A stretch of 29,315 nucleotides of DNA from NCBI RefSeq assembly GCF_002498065.1, contig NZ_DAFZ01000072.1:1-29315 (forward strand), read 5' to 3'. The translations under genes were made by a program, and so were the position numbers. Position 1 is the first letter of the stretch. Each line of letters begins with the position of its first letter. Of the stretch, positions 15,916 through 23,678 are shown one piece after another. The notes below the pieces were generated by a model, which did no database searches, was not told where the DNA came from, and worked only from the letters and a program-made list of their open reading frames with translations. Source of the stretch: Methanoculleus sp. UBA208. GTDB taxonomy: Archaea; Halobacteriota; Methanomicrobia; Methanomicrobiales; Methanoculleaceae.

Positions 15916-17174
15916 CCGCCGATCTCGTGCTCCGGAACGTGACGCTCCCGACCGGGCGTCGCACCGACATCGTCGTCGCCAACGGTATCGTCCGGCACGT
16001 CGGCGCACCGGTGCGTGCCGAAGAGACGATCGACTGCAGCGAGTATACCTGCCTCCCCGGGGCGGTCGATATGCATGTTCACATGCGGGGAGGAGTGCAG
16101 GCACAGAAGGAGGACTGGCACACGGGCACGATGAGCGCGGTCGCCGGCGGGGTGACGGTCGTCGTCGACCAGCCCAACACCATCCCGCCCATAACCACGC
16201 CCGAACTCCTCCGGGCACGTATCCGCGAGGCCGAGAAGCAGGCCGTCTGCGGGTTTGCGGTGAACGCAGGCGTTCTTCCGGACGCCGATCTTGCCGGAAT
16301 GCGGGACGCCGGTGCCATGGCGTTCGGGGAGACCTTCGCCGCACCGTCGAGCTACGGGGAGGGGCTTGATGCGGAGACCCTCAAAGAGTTGCTTGCCCAC
16401 ATCCATGCCCTCGGGGGACTCGCCACGGTCCACGCTGAGGAGGTCTCGGACCGGGCGCCGGAAACGCTCGCCGAACACGACAGCGCGCGATCCGGTGCCG
16501 GAGAAGCGCGCGCCGTGCGGGCGGTATCGGACCTCGCCCCGGCCGGCATGCGGGTCCACTTCTGCCATCTCAGCACCGCCGCCTCAGTCAGGGCCGCACG
16601 CGGCACGGTGGAAGCAACACCGCACCACCTCTTCCTCTCGCGCGCGATGTTCGATCCGGACGACACCCGGGGCCGGGTGAATCCCCCCCTCCGGGACGAG
16701 GAGACCCGGCGAGAGTTATGGTCCTGCTGGGATGCGATCGACGTCGTCGCCTCCGACCATGCACCGCACACGCTCAGCGAGAAAGCCGTGCCGTTCAAGA
16801 ACGCTCCCTCCGGTATCCCCGGGGTCGAGACGATGGTCCCGCTCCTGATGGCGGCGGTGCGCCGGGGGCGGATCACCCTCGCCTCGGTGATCGAGAAGAC
16901 GTCGTGGAGACCCGCCGCCATCCTCGGCATCCCGCGCGCAGGGTTCGAGCCGGGTGACCGGGCAGACTTTGCCCTCTACCCGGACGAAGTCACCCGCATC
17001 GACGCTTCGTGCCTCCACGCAAAGTGCGGCTGGTCACCGTTCGAGGGGCTTGAAGCGGTCTTCCCGGAAGAGGTGGTGGTCGGGGGAGCGCGGGCCTGCG
17101 CCTGCGGCGACCTGCGGGAGGCGTGCCCTGCATGGTATCCCGGGCAAGGATATTTATCCCTGCAGGATAAATAA
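15912..17174 (+). CDS. pyrC: Dihydroorotase, archaeal type
   Basis: The 420-residue amidohydrolase converts carbamoyl-aspartate to dihydroorotate in pyrimidine synthesis. It shows the metal motif DMHVHMRGG near residue 55, HAEEVSDRAPE, HFCHLSTAASVRAAR and SDHAPH near residue 282. The place where bacterial enzymes have the bridging carboxylated lysine reads FGETF, with no lysine, as I recall for one archaeal dihydroorotase subfamily. I chose the GTG at 15912, overlapping the previous stop, with GGAGG ten bases upstream. A GTG at 15903 is an alternative. Confidence 0.88.
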   Translation: MTADLVLRNVTLPTGRRTDIVVANGIVRHVGAPVRAEETIDCSEYTCLPGAVDMHVHMRGGVQAQKEDWHTGTMSAVAGGVTVVVDQPNTIPPITTPELLRARIREAEKQAVCGFAVNAGVLPDADLAGMRDAGAMAFGETFAAPSSYGEGLDAETLKELLAHIHALGGLATVHAEEVSDRAPETLAEHDSARSGAGEARAVRAVSDLAPAGMRVHFCHLSTAASVRAARGTVEATPHHLFLSRAMFDPDDTRGRVNPPLRDEETRRELWSCWDAIDVVASDHAPHTLSEKAVPFKNAPSGIPGVETMVPLLMAAVRRGRITLASVIEKTSWRPAAILGIPRAGFEPGDRADFALYPDEVTRIDASCLHAKCGWSPFEGLEAVFPEEVVVGGARACACGDLREACPAWYPGQGYLSLQDK

Positions 17175-17340
17175 TATAAAGCCGATAAAGCGCATCTTTA
17201 GGTCCCCGGGTGATCACCTGGCGAGACGCCTGGACATGATCCGCGGGACAACCCAGGTGCGCGACAGGCACGCCTGGCATATGGGTTCGATCGGGTGAGG
17301 AACGGCACAAGCCGCCTGTGAGCATCGATCGTTAGTGCCG
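17171..17340 (+). promoter_or_regulatory. TATA box and structured leader before the DUF167 gene
   Basis: The 196-base gap 17175-17370 begins with ATAATATAAA (17171-17180), a strong TATA box. Downstream are a perfect palindrome GGTGATCACC (17209-17218), a hairpin CCAGGTGC/GCACGCCTGG (17253-17277, two-base bulge) and a CGGCAC/GTGCCG stem (17303-17340). A leader of about 165 bases is long for an archaeon, so this may be a small RNA or a regulatory leader. A 20-residue frame (17236-17298) inside is probably not a gene. Confidence 0.4.
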
Positions 17341-17370
17341 GGCGACATCCCTTCAAGAGGTCTTTTTCTT

Positions 17371-17688
17371 ATGGAGCCCTATGCCGATGCCGTCGTCGAA
17401 GCCGCACACGGAGTGATCATAGCGCTCGATGTTACGGCAGGTGCAAAGCGTTCTTCGTTTCCGGCCGGCTACAACGAATGGCGGAAGAGTATCCGATGCC
17501 AGGTGGCAGCCCATGCCGTCGGCGGGAAAGCAAACCGCGCCATCATCGACCTCCTCGCAGAGACGTTCAATGTCCCCCGCGCCGACGTGAGCATCGTCGC
17601 CGGGCACACATCTTCCTCAAAGACCGTGGCTATCGCCGGTTTATCGAAATCCTCTGTTGTTGCATCCCTGAATGCAGCCGGTGCCTGA
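17371..17688 (+). CDS. DUF167 (YggU family) protein
   Basis: The 105-residue protein has the DUF167 features: IALDVTAGAKRSSFPAGYNEWRKSI, then VGGKANRAIIDLLAETF and the end motif VSIVAGHTSSSKTVAIAGL. The structure is known for the family but not the function. I chose the ATG at 17371. The frame upstream is short and has no ribosome binding site. It has its own promoter region and sits before dnaG without clear functional linkage. Confidence 0.85.
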   Translation: MEPYADAVVEAAHGVIIALDVTAGAKRSSFPAGYNEWRKSIRCQVAAHAVGGKANRAIIDLLAETFNVPRADVSIVAGHTSSSKTVAIAGLSKSSVVASLNAAGA

Positions 17689-17780
17689 GCAGGCGCTGGC
17701 GAAAGAAGCGGGATTACCGGGATGAAGCGGTTTTTTATTACGGAATAACTATACTGAAAGATAAATTCAAATAGACCACC

Positions 17781-17797
17781 GATAGGCCTGTTTTTTT
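17781..17797 (+). terminator. Possible T-tract terminator after DUF167
   Basis: A run of seven T (17791-17797) follows GGCCTG, about 100 bases after the stop. A second six-T run lies near 17729-17734. Archaeal RNA polymerase stops at such tracts. The rest of the 257-base gap is AT-rich and includes the dnaG promoter. Confidence 0.35.
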
Positions 17798-17860
17798 GGA
17801 TTTTACGTTTAAAAAATCTTGCGTTCAGATCGCCATCTGATTTAAGTAATTGCACCCTAG

Positions 17861-17903
17861 ATATATAATTGATCCTATGCCAGCGCGCATGAAAACCTGC
17901 GCG
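17861..17903 (+). promoter_or_regulatory. dnaG TATA box and leader hairpin
   Basis: ATATATAATT (17861-17870) is a TATA box that would start transcription near 17890. Right at that point a perfect 6-bp hairpin CGCGCA/TGCGCG spans 17884-17903. An in-frame ATG at 17889 falls at the predicted transcript start. The strong AAAGGAGG site at 17930-17937 instead supports the ATG at 17946. Confidence 0.5.
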
Positions 17904-17945
17904 GCATACGGCGATCAGATTTACACTGAAAGGAGGCAAGACTCC

Positions 17946-19172
17946 ATGTACTCACCAGAAACTACCAAGTATCTCATTCATCTTACTCTGCAGATCGAGG
18001 GGGTGGTCGATAAGCCCGACGTAGTGGGCGCCATATTCGGCCAGACCGAGGGGTTGCTCGGCGAAGACCTCGACCTGCGCGATTTACAGAGAACCGGGCG
18101 TGTCGGCAGGATAGACGTTCAGATAATCACGAAGCGGGGAGAGACCAAAGGCGAAATACTCATTTCATCATCACTGGATCGGGCGGAGACCGCGCTCCTT
18201 GCATCGTCGCTCGAGACCATCGACCGGGTCGGGCCGTGTACGGCCCGCGTGAGGGTCGACCGCATCGAGGATATCCGGGTGACCAAGCGGCGCAAGATCG
18301 TCGAGCGTGCCAAAGAACTCCTCCTCGAAGACTTCGACGAAGGCGCCATCAACAGCGACGACCTGCTCGACGAGGTCAGGGAAGTCATCAGGATAGAGAA
18401 ACTCGAGTACCTCGGCGAGGAGAGGGTGCATGCGGGCCCGAACGTCATGGCCTCCGACGCCATCATCATCGTCGAAGGGCGGGCCGACGTCATCAACCTG
18501 CTGCGCTACGGGATCAAGAATGCGGTTGCGGTCGAGGGAACCCACGTCCCGCGCATCATCATCGATCTCTGCTCGCAGAAGACCGCGACGACCCTGCTCG
18601 ACGGGGACCGGGGCGGGGAGCTGATCCTCCGCGAGCTCCTCCAGATAGCCGAGATTGACTTCGTGGCGTACAGTCCGCGGGGAAAGAGCGTCGAGGAGAT
18701 GAGCCGCAAGGAGATCGTCAAGGCGCTCCGGAACAAAGTGCCTGCGGAGGTGATCACCGCCCCGCTGCCCGACGAGGAGGGAGGGGAGCGGCTGCCTGCG
18801 TACGCCGGCTCCGCCGATGTGCGGGTTTCTGCCGATGAAGATGGGCGGCCGTCGCCACGGCAGGGAAATGGCAGGGAGGAGAGCTCAAAGCCACCCTCGA
18901 CGCTCGGCGAGCACATGGCCGACGTCCGGGACAAAAAAATTGCGCGGTTCCTCTCCCCGGACTACACCGTCCTACTGGAATCGAACGCCGCCGATGTCGA
19001 GGGCGCACTCCAGAACCTGAACGGCGATGTTGAAGGGCTTGTCGTCGATCGCACCATCGACCAGAAACTCCTCGATCAGCTCGGCGGAAGGGACCTCGAG
19101 TTCGTGGCTGCCCGGGATTTTAAAGGTATTATAAAGCGCCCGCTGTCCATCAGGCTTATAAAGATCGGATAA
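17946..19172 (+). CDS. dnaG: DnaG-type primase (archaeal Toprim protein)
   Basis: The 408-residue archaeal DnaG begins MYSPETTKYLIHLTLQIEG, the family N-terminus. It has the Toprim motifs IIIVEGRADVINLLRYG (catalytic Glu near residue 178) and DGDRGGEL (near 219). Archaeal DnaG associates with the exosome and has primase activity in vitro. A variable Pro/Gly-rich segment (about 275-320) precedes the conserved C-terminus. I chose the ATG at 17946 with AAAGGAGG eight bases upstream. The longer form from 17889 would add 19 residues. Confidence 0.93.
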   Translation: MYSPETTKYLIHLTLQIEGVVDKPDVVGAIFGQTEGLLGEDLDLRDLQRTGRVGRIDVQIITKRGETKGEILISSSLDRAETALLASSLETIDRVGPCTARVRVDRIEDIRVTKRRKIVERAKELLLEDFDEGAINSDDLLDEVREVIRIEKLEYLGEERVHAGPNVMASDAIIIVEGRADVINLLRYGIKNAVAVEGTHVPRIIIDLCSQKTATTLLDGDRGGELILRELLQIAEIDFVAYSPRGKSVEEMSRKEIVKALRNKVPAEVITAPLPDEEGGERLPAYAGSADVRVSADEDGRPSPRQGNGREESSKPPSTLGEHMADVRDKKIARFLSPDYTVLLESNAADVEGALQNLNGDVEGLVVDRTIDQKLLDQLGGRDLEFVAARDFKGIIKRPLSIRLIKIG

Positions 19173-19235
19173 CGGCTATCCCGGGTGCAAATTTATATAT
19201 ATTTATATCCACCATTTTTATCTCTGGGAGAGAAT

Positions 19236-19520
19236 ATGCACAAGGAAGAGTTAATAGCCTTACATGGGATTCTTACTGAGATTAAAGACTTTTTTGAGTT
19301 GCAGAACCCGGAGTTGAAATTTTCGCAGTATTATGCGTTGAAGATAGACCCTTCTCAGGTGCATAAGAGCAAAATGGAACATAAGTATGCCATATTCGTG
19401 CTCGGAACGGAACTTGCAAACGCCATGAAGGATGTGGAGTTCTCGTCATCGGGCCGGATCTCAGCCCGCATGAAAGAACTCGCAGAGAAGACCCTAAAAG
19501 AGATCGAGTATCTCCAGTAA
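19236..19520 (+). CDS. UPF0058 family protein
   Basis: The 94-residue small helical protein shows MHKEELIALHGILTEIKDF and HKSKMEHKYAIFVLGTELA, matching the archaeal UPF0058 family, which has conserved histidines. Function unknown. A TATA stretch TTTATATATATTTATA (about 19192-19207) and GGGAG precede the ATG at 19236. The longer frame upstream runs into the TATA box and is rejected. Confidence 0.85.
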   Translation: MHKEELIALHGILTEIKDFFELQNPELKFSQYYALKIDPSQVHKSKMEHKYAIFVLGTELANAMKDVEFSSSGRISARMKELAEKTLKEIEYLQ

Positions 19521-19573
19521 ATCGCCCGCTAATATGGTATGGGGCCCCAAAAGGCCTTCGCCACCTCCTCTCC

Positions 19574-20368
19574 TCAGGCACGCATCCCGCGCTCACTCTC
19601 GATGAGGTAGAGAGCGAGCAGCTTCGGGATGGGGGCTGCCATGCAGTGCCAGTTCGGCGTCCCGTTCACCTCGAGAACCGTGTAGCCTTCCCGGTCCCGG
19701 AGGAGATCGACGCCGCAGTAGTCGATCCCGATCGCCGACGCCGACGCCTCGGCAATGGCGCGCATCTCCTCGTCGATCGGGACCGGCATGCCGGTCCCGC
19801 CCTGGTGGATGTTGTGCATCAGGCTATCGGAGACCCGGGTTATCGCGCCGACGGCCTCCCCGCCGAGGACGAAGACACGGAAGTCCCGGTCGTTTTGCAC
19901 GTGCTCCTGCAGGTACCAGGGCCCCGGCCCGAGCTCCTCCGGCCTCGTCACGAGCCTGATACCGTTCCCGTCGAACCCGTAGAGCGGCTTATAGACGACT
20001 TTTCCGTGCCGCAGAAGGAATTCCCGCGCCTGCTCCTCCGATTGCATGTAGGCCGTTTCCGGTGTCCGCACCCCGTTTTGCAGCAGGAGAGCGGTCGTCA
20101 TTACTTTGGATGCACAGGCAACGATACTTTCGGGTGTATTGATCACCCGGTTCCGGAGCGAGAGCACGTTTAAGGTCTCGAACTGGTGCCCGTCCTGCCG
20201 GATTCCACAGACCCATACGAGTTCGTTCTCAAGCCCGGAGTCGAGGGGGTCGACTGCACCGAGGTCGAGGATACCATATGGGGCACCGGCTCTCTCCAGC
20301 TCCCGTATAACAGCGCCGGTCGAGTTGTCGTCCGGCGTATCGGTCGGTTTTGGTACGATACGGATCAT
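19574..20368 (-). CDS. RimK/MptN-like ATP-grasp ligase
   Basis: The 264-residue ATP-grasp protein has KVVYKPLYGFDGNGIRLV (nucleotide loop), WYLQEHVQNDRDFRVFVLGG, HNIHQGGTG and the metal-binding end GVDLLRDREGYTVLEVNGTPNW. In methanogens this group includes MptN, which adds glutamate to tetrahydromethanopterin, and the F420 ligase CofF. Which one this is cannot be settled by eye. I chose the ATG at 20368 (MIRIVPKP) with GTGAGG just upstream. A GTG at 20377 would add three residues. A 6-bp hairpin (20378-20393) abuts the start region. Confidence 0.75.
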   Translation of the reverse strand: MIRIVPKPTDTPDDNSTGAVIRELERAGAPYGILDLGAVDPLDSGLENELVWVCGIRQDGHQFETLNVLSLRNRVINTPESIVACASKVMTTALLLQNGVRTPETAYMQSEEQAREFLLRHGKVVYKPLYGFDGNGIRLVTRPEELGPGPWYLQEHVQNDRDFRVFVLGGEAVGAITRVSDSLMHNIHQGGTGMPVPIDEEMRAIAEASASAIGIDYCGVDLLRDREGYTVLEVNGTPNWHCMAAPIPKLLALYLIESERGMRA

Positions 20369-20441
20369 GCGCCTCACGTCCCGCCCCCGGGACTAACAGT
20401 TCGCGGTCAAAGGCTTTTCAGTATCATTTTGTACCTTGCCG

Positions 20442-20449
20442 CATATAAT
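20442..20449 (+). promoter_or_regulatory. TATA box for the hydrogenase protease gene
   Basis: CATATAAT (20442-20449) lies 27-34 bases before the ATG at 20476, giving a very short leader that includes AGGGAAG. The divergent RimK-like gene lies on the other side. Confidence 0.5.
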
Positions 20450-20475
20450 CGGTAGGGAAGGTAGGGAAGAAGACC

Positions 20476-20952
20476 ATGCGGAAGAACCGGGTATGTATCA
20501 TCGGGTGCGGGAACCCTCTCATGGGAAACGACGGGGCGGGGATTCGGGCGATGCGTCCCTTCGAAGGGAGATTCGCCGGCGTCGACGTGATCGATGGCGG
20601 CACCGGGGGGTTCGGCCTGATCCCGCTGATGGAAGGATACGAAAACGTGGTGATCGTCGATGCGATGGTGGGTGTCGGCGAGCGTATCGGCGATGTTCTC
20701 ACGTTTGAGACACCGCCCTCCTGGGACCTTCCGGCATATGCATTCCACGATATAGGGATCGGGGAGGTGGTGGCGATAGCCCGCGAACTCGGATATGCCA
20801 CAGAGATCGTGACGATCGGAATCGAAGTGGGCGAGATCCGGGCGTTCAGCCAGGAGATAGACCCGGCGGTAGAAGAGGGGGTCCGGGTTGCCGGGCAGGT
20901 GATCCTCGGGATCCTGCAGAAGTGGGCCGGGGCGTCCGGGGACATTTTTTAA
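20476..20952 (+). CDS. Hydrogenase maturation protease
   Basis: The 158-residue HycI/FrhD-type protease shows CIIGCGNPLMGNDGAGIRA (first metal Glu/Asp region), VIDGGTGGFGLIPLM, VVIVDAMVGVG and the FHDIG histidine motif. It removes the C-terminal tail of the hydrogenase large subunit after nickel insertion. The natural client in the window is the large subunit at 25166, about 4.2 kb downstream. The ATG at 20476 was chosen over upstream frame extension because RVCIIGCGN is the family start. A six-T run (20944-20949) at the end may act as terminator. Confidence 0.92.
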   Translation: MRKNRVCIIGCGNPLMGNDGAGIRAMRPFEGRFAGVDVIDGGTGGFGLIPLMEGYENVVIVDAMVGVGERIGDVLTFETPPSWDLPAYAFHDIGIGEVVAIARELGYATEIVTIGIEVGEIRAFSQEIDPAVEEGVRVAGQVILGILQKWAGASGDIF

Positions 20953-21052
20953 TGGAACGCAGTTAGAGCACCATAATCTATTCGTATTGGGCTCTTTTCT
21001 GGAGATATAAATGGCAAGGTTTATTTCATACTACTGAACTAAAGATGTCTGA

Positions 21053-21691
21053 ATGCAACTGCCGCGCGGTCGGTTCCATCGTCTTCTCAAGTCCACGACA
21101 TCCCGTGCTCTGATAGAGGAGATGAGCTCAACACAGTTTACCGGGATCTGCACGATCATCCTTGGCAGCGAGAGTGCTACCCTGGTGCTGAACGAAGGTC
21201 TGGTGATGCTTGCCGAATATGGGGACATGAAGGGGCAGCACGTACCGGATGCGATACTGGAGGGCGACGAGACTGAGGTAGCGGCAGAATTGAACCTTCT
21301 GACGCCTGAGCAGGTCAAACTCGCCCTGGAATTCAACCGTCCGTTTGCGACCGGAGACTCCGATGCCATAAAACGGGGAAGACCGTCGTCGGGCAAGGCT
21401 GTTTCAGGAGGGACGAAGCCGTCCGCCGGGCCGAAGAAGGCCGGTGGAGCATCCCAGCCGAAACATCCTCCGGAATCGTCCGCAGAAGTGCATCGCATTC
21501 CTATGCCGGGAGTGAAACCTATGCAGGAGACGGCCGAGGCGTCTCAGTCAGAGAACGACGACGTTGACACGCTCGTCCAGAACATGGAGGAGATGGACGT
21601 TGAGCAACTCGTCAGCAGTTTCAGGGTAAATTGCAAGGATATGCTCCGGAAAATTCATCTTGATCACCTCATTCAGGACAAAGATACGTAA
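21053..21691 (+). CDS. DUF2226-family protein
   Basis: The 212-residue archaeal protein has an N-terminal LPRGRFHRLLKS, then FTGICTIILGSESATLVLNEGLVMLAEYG, resembling DUF2226. A low-complexity Ser/Gly/Pro linker (about 100-170) leads to a short acidic-helical C-terminus (VDTLVQNMEEMDVEQLV). The FTG...I...LV...G pattern recurs in the protein at 26896, suggesting a shared domain. A TATA-like GATATAAAT (21004-21012) precedes it. It is 20 bases before the roadblock-like gene, so probably one operon. Function unknown. Confidence 0.7.
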   Translation: MQLPRGRFHRLLKSTTSRALIEEMSSTQFTGICTIILGSESATLVLNEGLVMLAEYGDMKGQHVPDAILEGDETEVAAELNLLTPEQVKLALEFNRPFATGDSDAIKRGRPSSGKAVSGGTKPSAGPKKAGGASQPKHPPESSAEVHRIPMPGVKPMQETAEASQSENDDVDTLVQNMEEMDVEQLVSSFRVNCKDMLRKIHLDHLIQDKDT

Positions 21692-21711
21692 AAGCAGGAG
21701 CTGATAACAGA

Positions 21712-22233
21712 ATGGACTCGACAGTATTCCTCATCATCATCACAGTGACGGTGATAGCCGGTTTCGGCGGTGTTTTGTACTTCCTTTCGAAGATCTGCGA
21801 GGGACTCGCCGGGCAGCAGCCTACAAAGGCCCCCCGCGTTGCGGGGACCAAAGAAGAACCGGAAGACGCTGTGCAACCGGCACCCGTCGAGGCCCCGAGG
21901 CCTTCCGGCGGACTGGATCCCCGGAGTATGGGAAGCCTGGAGGAAACGCTCGGCGCAATCAGCGAGAAATATAGTCTTGCGTCCTTCACGCTCGCGACCA
22001 CGGACGGCCTCCTGATCGGCTCGACGAAGCCGGGCGGCGAGGACGAGGCCGCGCGATGCAGTTACCTCTACACGCAGGGAAGACTGCAAGACGAGACCGG
22101 TGCTGAACTCCTTGGCATTCCCTACCGTGGGGAGACGGTGGTCGGCATCGCCCACCCTTCGGAGCACCTCTCTGCCGAACAGATGAGCGCACTCGAACAG
22201 GATATCCGGGACACCCTGCAGCACTGGGTGTAA
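21712..22233 (+). CDS. Membrane-anchored roadblock/LC7-like protein
   Basis: The 173-residue protein has one N-terminal transmembrane helix (about 4-26: VFLIIITVTVIAGFGGVLYF), a Pro-rich linker (about 35-70) and a cytoplasmic domain (about 75-173) with ASFTLATTDGLLIGS and a final helix. This has the roadblock/LC7 layout seen in MglB-like GTPase regulators. The topology is inferred. It sits between the DUF2226 and MinD genes and may tether partners to the membrane. The roadblock call is by pattern only. Confidence 0.65.
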   Translation: MDSTVFLIIITVTVIAGFGGVLYFLSKICEGLAGQQPTKAPRVAGTKEEPEDAVQPAPVEAPRPSGGLDPRSMGSLEETLGAISEKYSLASFTLATTDGLLIGSTKPGGEDEAARCSYLYTQGRLQDETGAELLGIPYRGETVVGIAHPSEHLSAEQMSALEQDIRDTLQHWV

Positions 22234-22264
22234 GTCCGGAGAGATCAAAACAGCGAGTGATCAC

Positions 22265-23053
22265 ATGGTAAAAGTATATACGATTGCGTCCGGTAAAGGC
22301 GGTACCGGCAAAACAACGGTCACGGCAAATCTGGGACCGATGCTTGCTCAATACGGGAAGAAAACGTGCATTCTTGATGCCGACGTAGGAATGGCGAATC
22401 TCGGGCTTATTCTCGGGCTTGAAAACCTGCCGGTGACCCTGCACGAAGTGCTGGCAGGCAGAGCCCGTGTCAGGGACGCCATCTACGATGGACCGTTCGG
22501 CGTGAAAGTTGTCCCGTGCGGGCTCTCCCTGCAGGGCTTTCAGCAGTCGAACCCGGATCGCCTCAAGGATATCATGACGGACCTTGTGAGTGAATTCGAC
22601 ATTCTGGTCCTCGATGCTCCTGCAGGAATCAGCAGGGACGGCGTCATCCCGCTAACTATCGCCGACGGGGTGATCCTTGTCGTAAACCCCGAAATCTCCT
22701 CGATTGTCGACTCCTTAAAGACAAAGATCCTGACCGAGACCGTCGGCGGGCACATCGAAGGGGCGATCATCAACCGGGTCGGCGGGAGCGAGGATGAGTT
22801 TAACCGGGCACAGATGGAGAAACTCCTCGGGGTCCGGGTGCTCGGGGTCGTACCGGAAGACCCCAATGTCCGGCGCGCGTCGGCCGGAAGGTCGCCGATC
22901 GTGGTGAAATACCCGACATCCAGGGCATCCAGGGCTTTTAAGCGCATCTCTGCCGATGTGGCCGGCATCGAGTACGTTGAAGAGGAGACGCAGGCTCCCC
23001 GGGAAGGCTTTGTCGATCGGCTTGCCCGCGCTCTCTTCCGGGCAAAGGCCTGA
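22265..23053 (+). CDS. minD: MinD/ParA-family ATPase
   Basis: The 262-residue protein has the deviant Walker A KGGTGKTT (residues 11-18), the DADVGMANLGLILGL switch and the VLDAPAGIS Walker B. It ends in an amphipathic stretch (FVDRLARALFRAKA) like the membrane-targeting helix of MinD. Such ATPases place proteins or chemosensory arrays in the cell. It is 31 bases after the roadblock-like gene, most likely one operon. An orphan ParA role is possible because MinC/MinE homologues are not in the window. Confidence 0.9.
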   Translation: MVKVYTIASGKGGTGKTTVTANLGPMLAQYGKKTCILDADVGMANLGLILGLENLPVTLHEVLAGRARVRDAIYDGPFGVKVVPCGLSLQGFQQSNPDRLKDIMTDLVSEFDILVLDAPAGISRDGVIPLTIADGVILVVNPEISSIVDSLKTKILTETVGGHIEGAIINRVGGSEDEFNRAQMEKLLGVRVLGVVPEDPNVRRASAGRSPIVVKYPTSRASRAFKRISADVAGIEYVEEETQAPREGFVDRLARALFRAKA

Positions 23054-23065
23054 TTTTTAAACCTA

Positions 23066-23103
23066 ACGAGCCCATAACGCTCGTCACCGCCTTTCTCTTT
23101 TTT
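23066..23103 (+). terminator. Stem-loop and T-rich terminator after minD
   Basis: ACGAG (23066-23070) pairs with CTCGT (23080-23084) and is followed by TTTCTCTTTTTT (23092-23103). The rest of the 382-base gap to 23435 has no gene. It holds an imperfect GCAGGCAT/ATGCCACCTGC stem (23146-23180) and an AT-rich stretch before the hydrogenase promoter. Confidence 0.45.
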
Positions 23104-23384
23104 ATCTTCACTGACGTTGCAGCGCAAAGCCGCAGGTAGAATGCTGCAGGCATTGGATCGCATGCACCCATGCCACCTGCCCTCCTGCCGGTTCGAGCTG
23201 CACGATGCGCCAGGAGTCGAAGCCATCCAGATCGGTTTATTTCCCCGATCCGAATCCATAGCCAGAGCACGAGTGTGGTTATTTCCCATCAGAACCCTGA
23301 AAAACCCCATAAATCCAGCAAACGCATTAAAAACGAATAAAATCAAAAATCATCATCTAAGAGAGAGATACCCGTAGCGAACAA

Positions 23385-23393
23385 ACTATATAC
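23385..23393 (+). promoter_or_regulatory. TATA box for the hydrogenase operon
   Basis: ACTATATAC (23385-23393) within an AT-rich stretch would start RNA near 23415, about 20 bases before the ferredoxin ATG with GAGGG upstream. Confidence 0.55.
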
Positions 23394-23435
23394 TTTTAAT
23401 AGCAGGAAGTGTTAATCACATTCAGAGGGCTCGTA

Positions 23436-23678
23436 ATGGAAATACATGTGGATAAGGACGCGTGCGTCGGGTGCGGTCTTTGCGTCAAAGACTGCCCGAT
23501 GCACGTGTACGAACTCCAGGACAACGTGAGTGTCGCGGTCAGGCCGAATAACTGCATGGGATGCCTGTCCTGTCATGAGATCTGCCCGGCCCAGGCACTC
23601 GAGCACCGTGGCATCTACGCTGCCCGGAGGCACTATATCGACATCAATGTCTGTGAAATGCTCCGGAAGGTGGTCTGA
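23436..23678 (+). CDS. 2[4Fe-4S] ferredoxin-type protein
   Basis: The 80-residue protein has two cluster motifs, C10-x2-C13-x2-C16-x3-C20-P and C40-x2-C43-x2-C46-x3-C50-P, a standard bacterial-type ferredoxin. An unusual 30-residue tail (RRHYIDINVCEMLRKVV) with one more cysteine follows. It is the first gene of the operon and likely the electron partner of the hydrogenase. The ATG at 23436 (MEIHVDKDAC) is chosen over a GTG at 23409. The V4R gene starts on its stop codon. Confidence 0.9.
   Translation: MEIHVDKDACVGCGLCVKDCPMHVYELQDNVSVAVRPNNCMGCLSCHEICPAQALEHRGIYAARRHYIDINVCEMLRKVV

Noticed and set aside
23111..23240. tRNA-like sequence with GGTTCGAGC
   Set aside because: No acceptor stem or anticodon arm could be formed around it.
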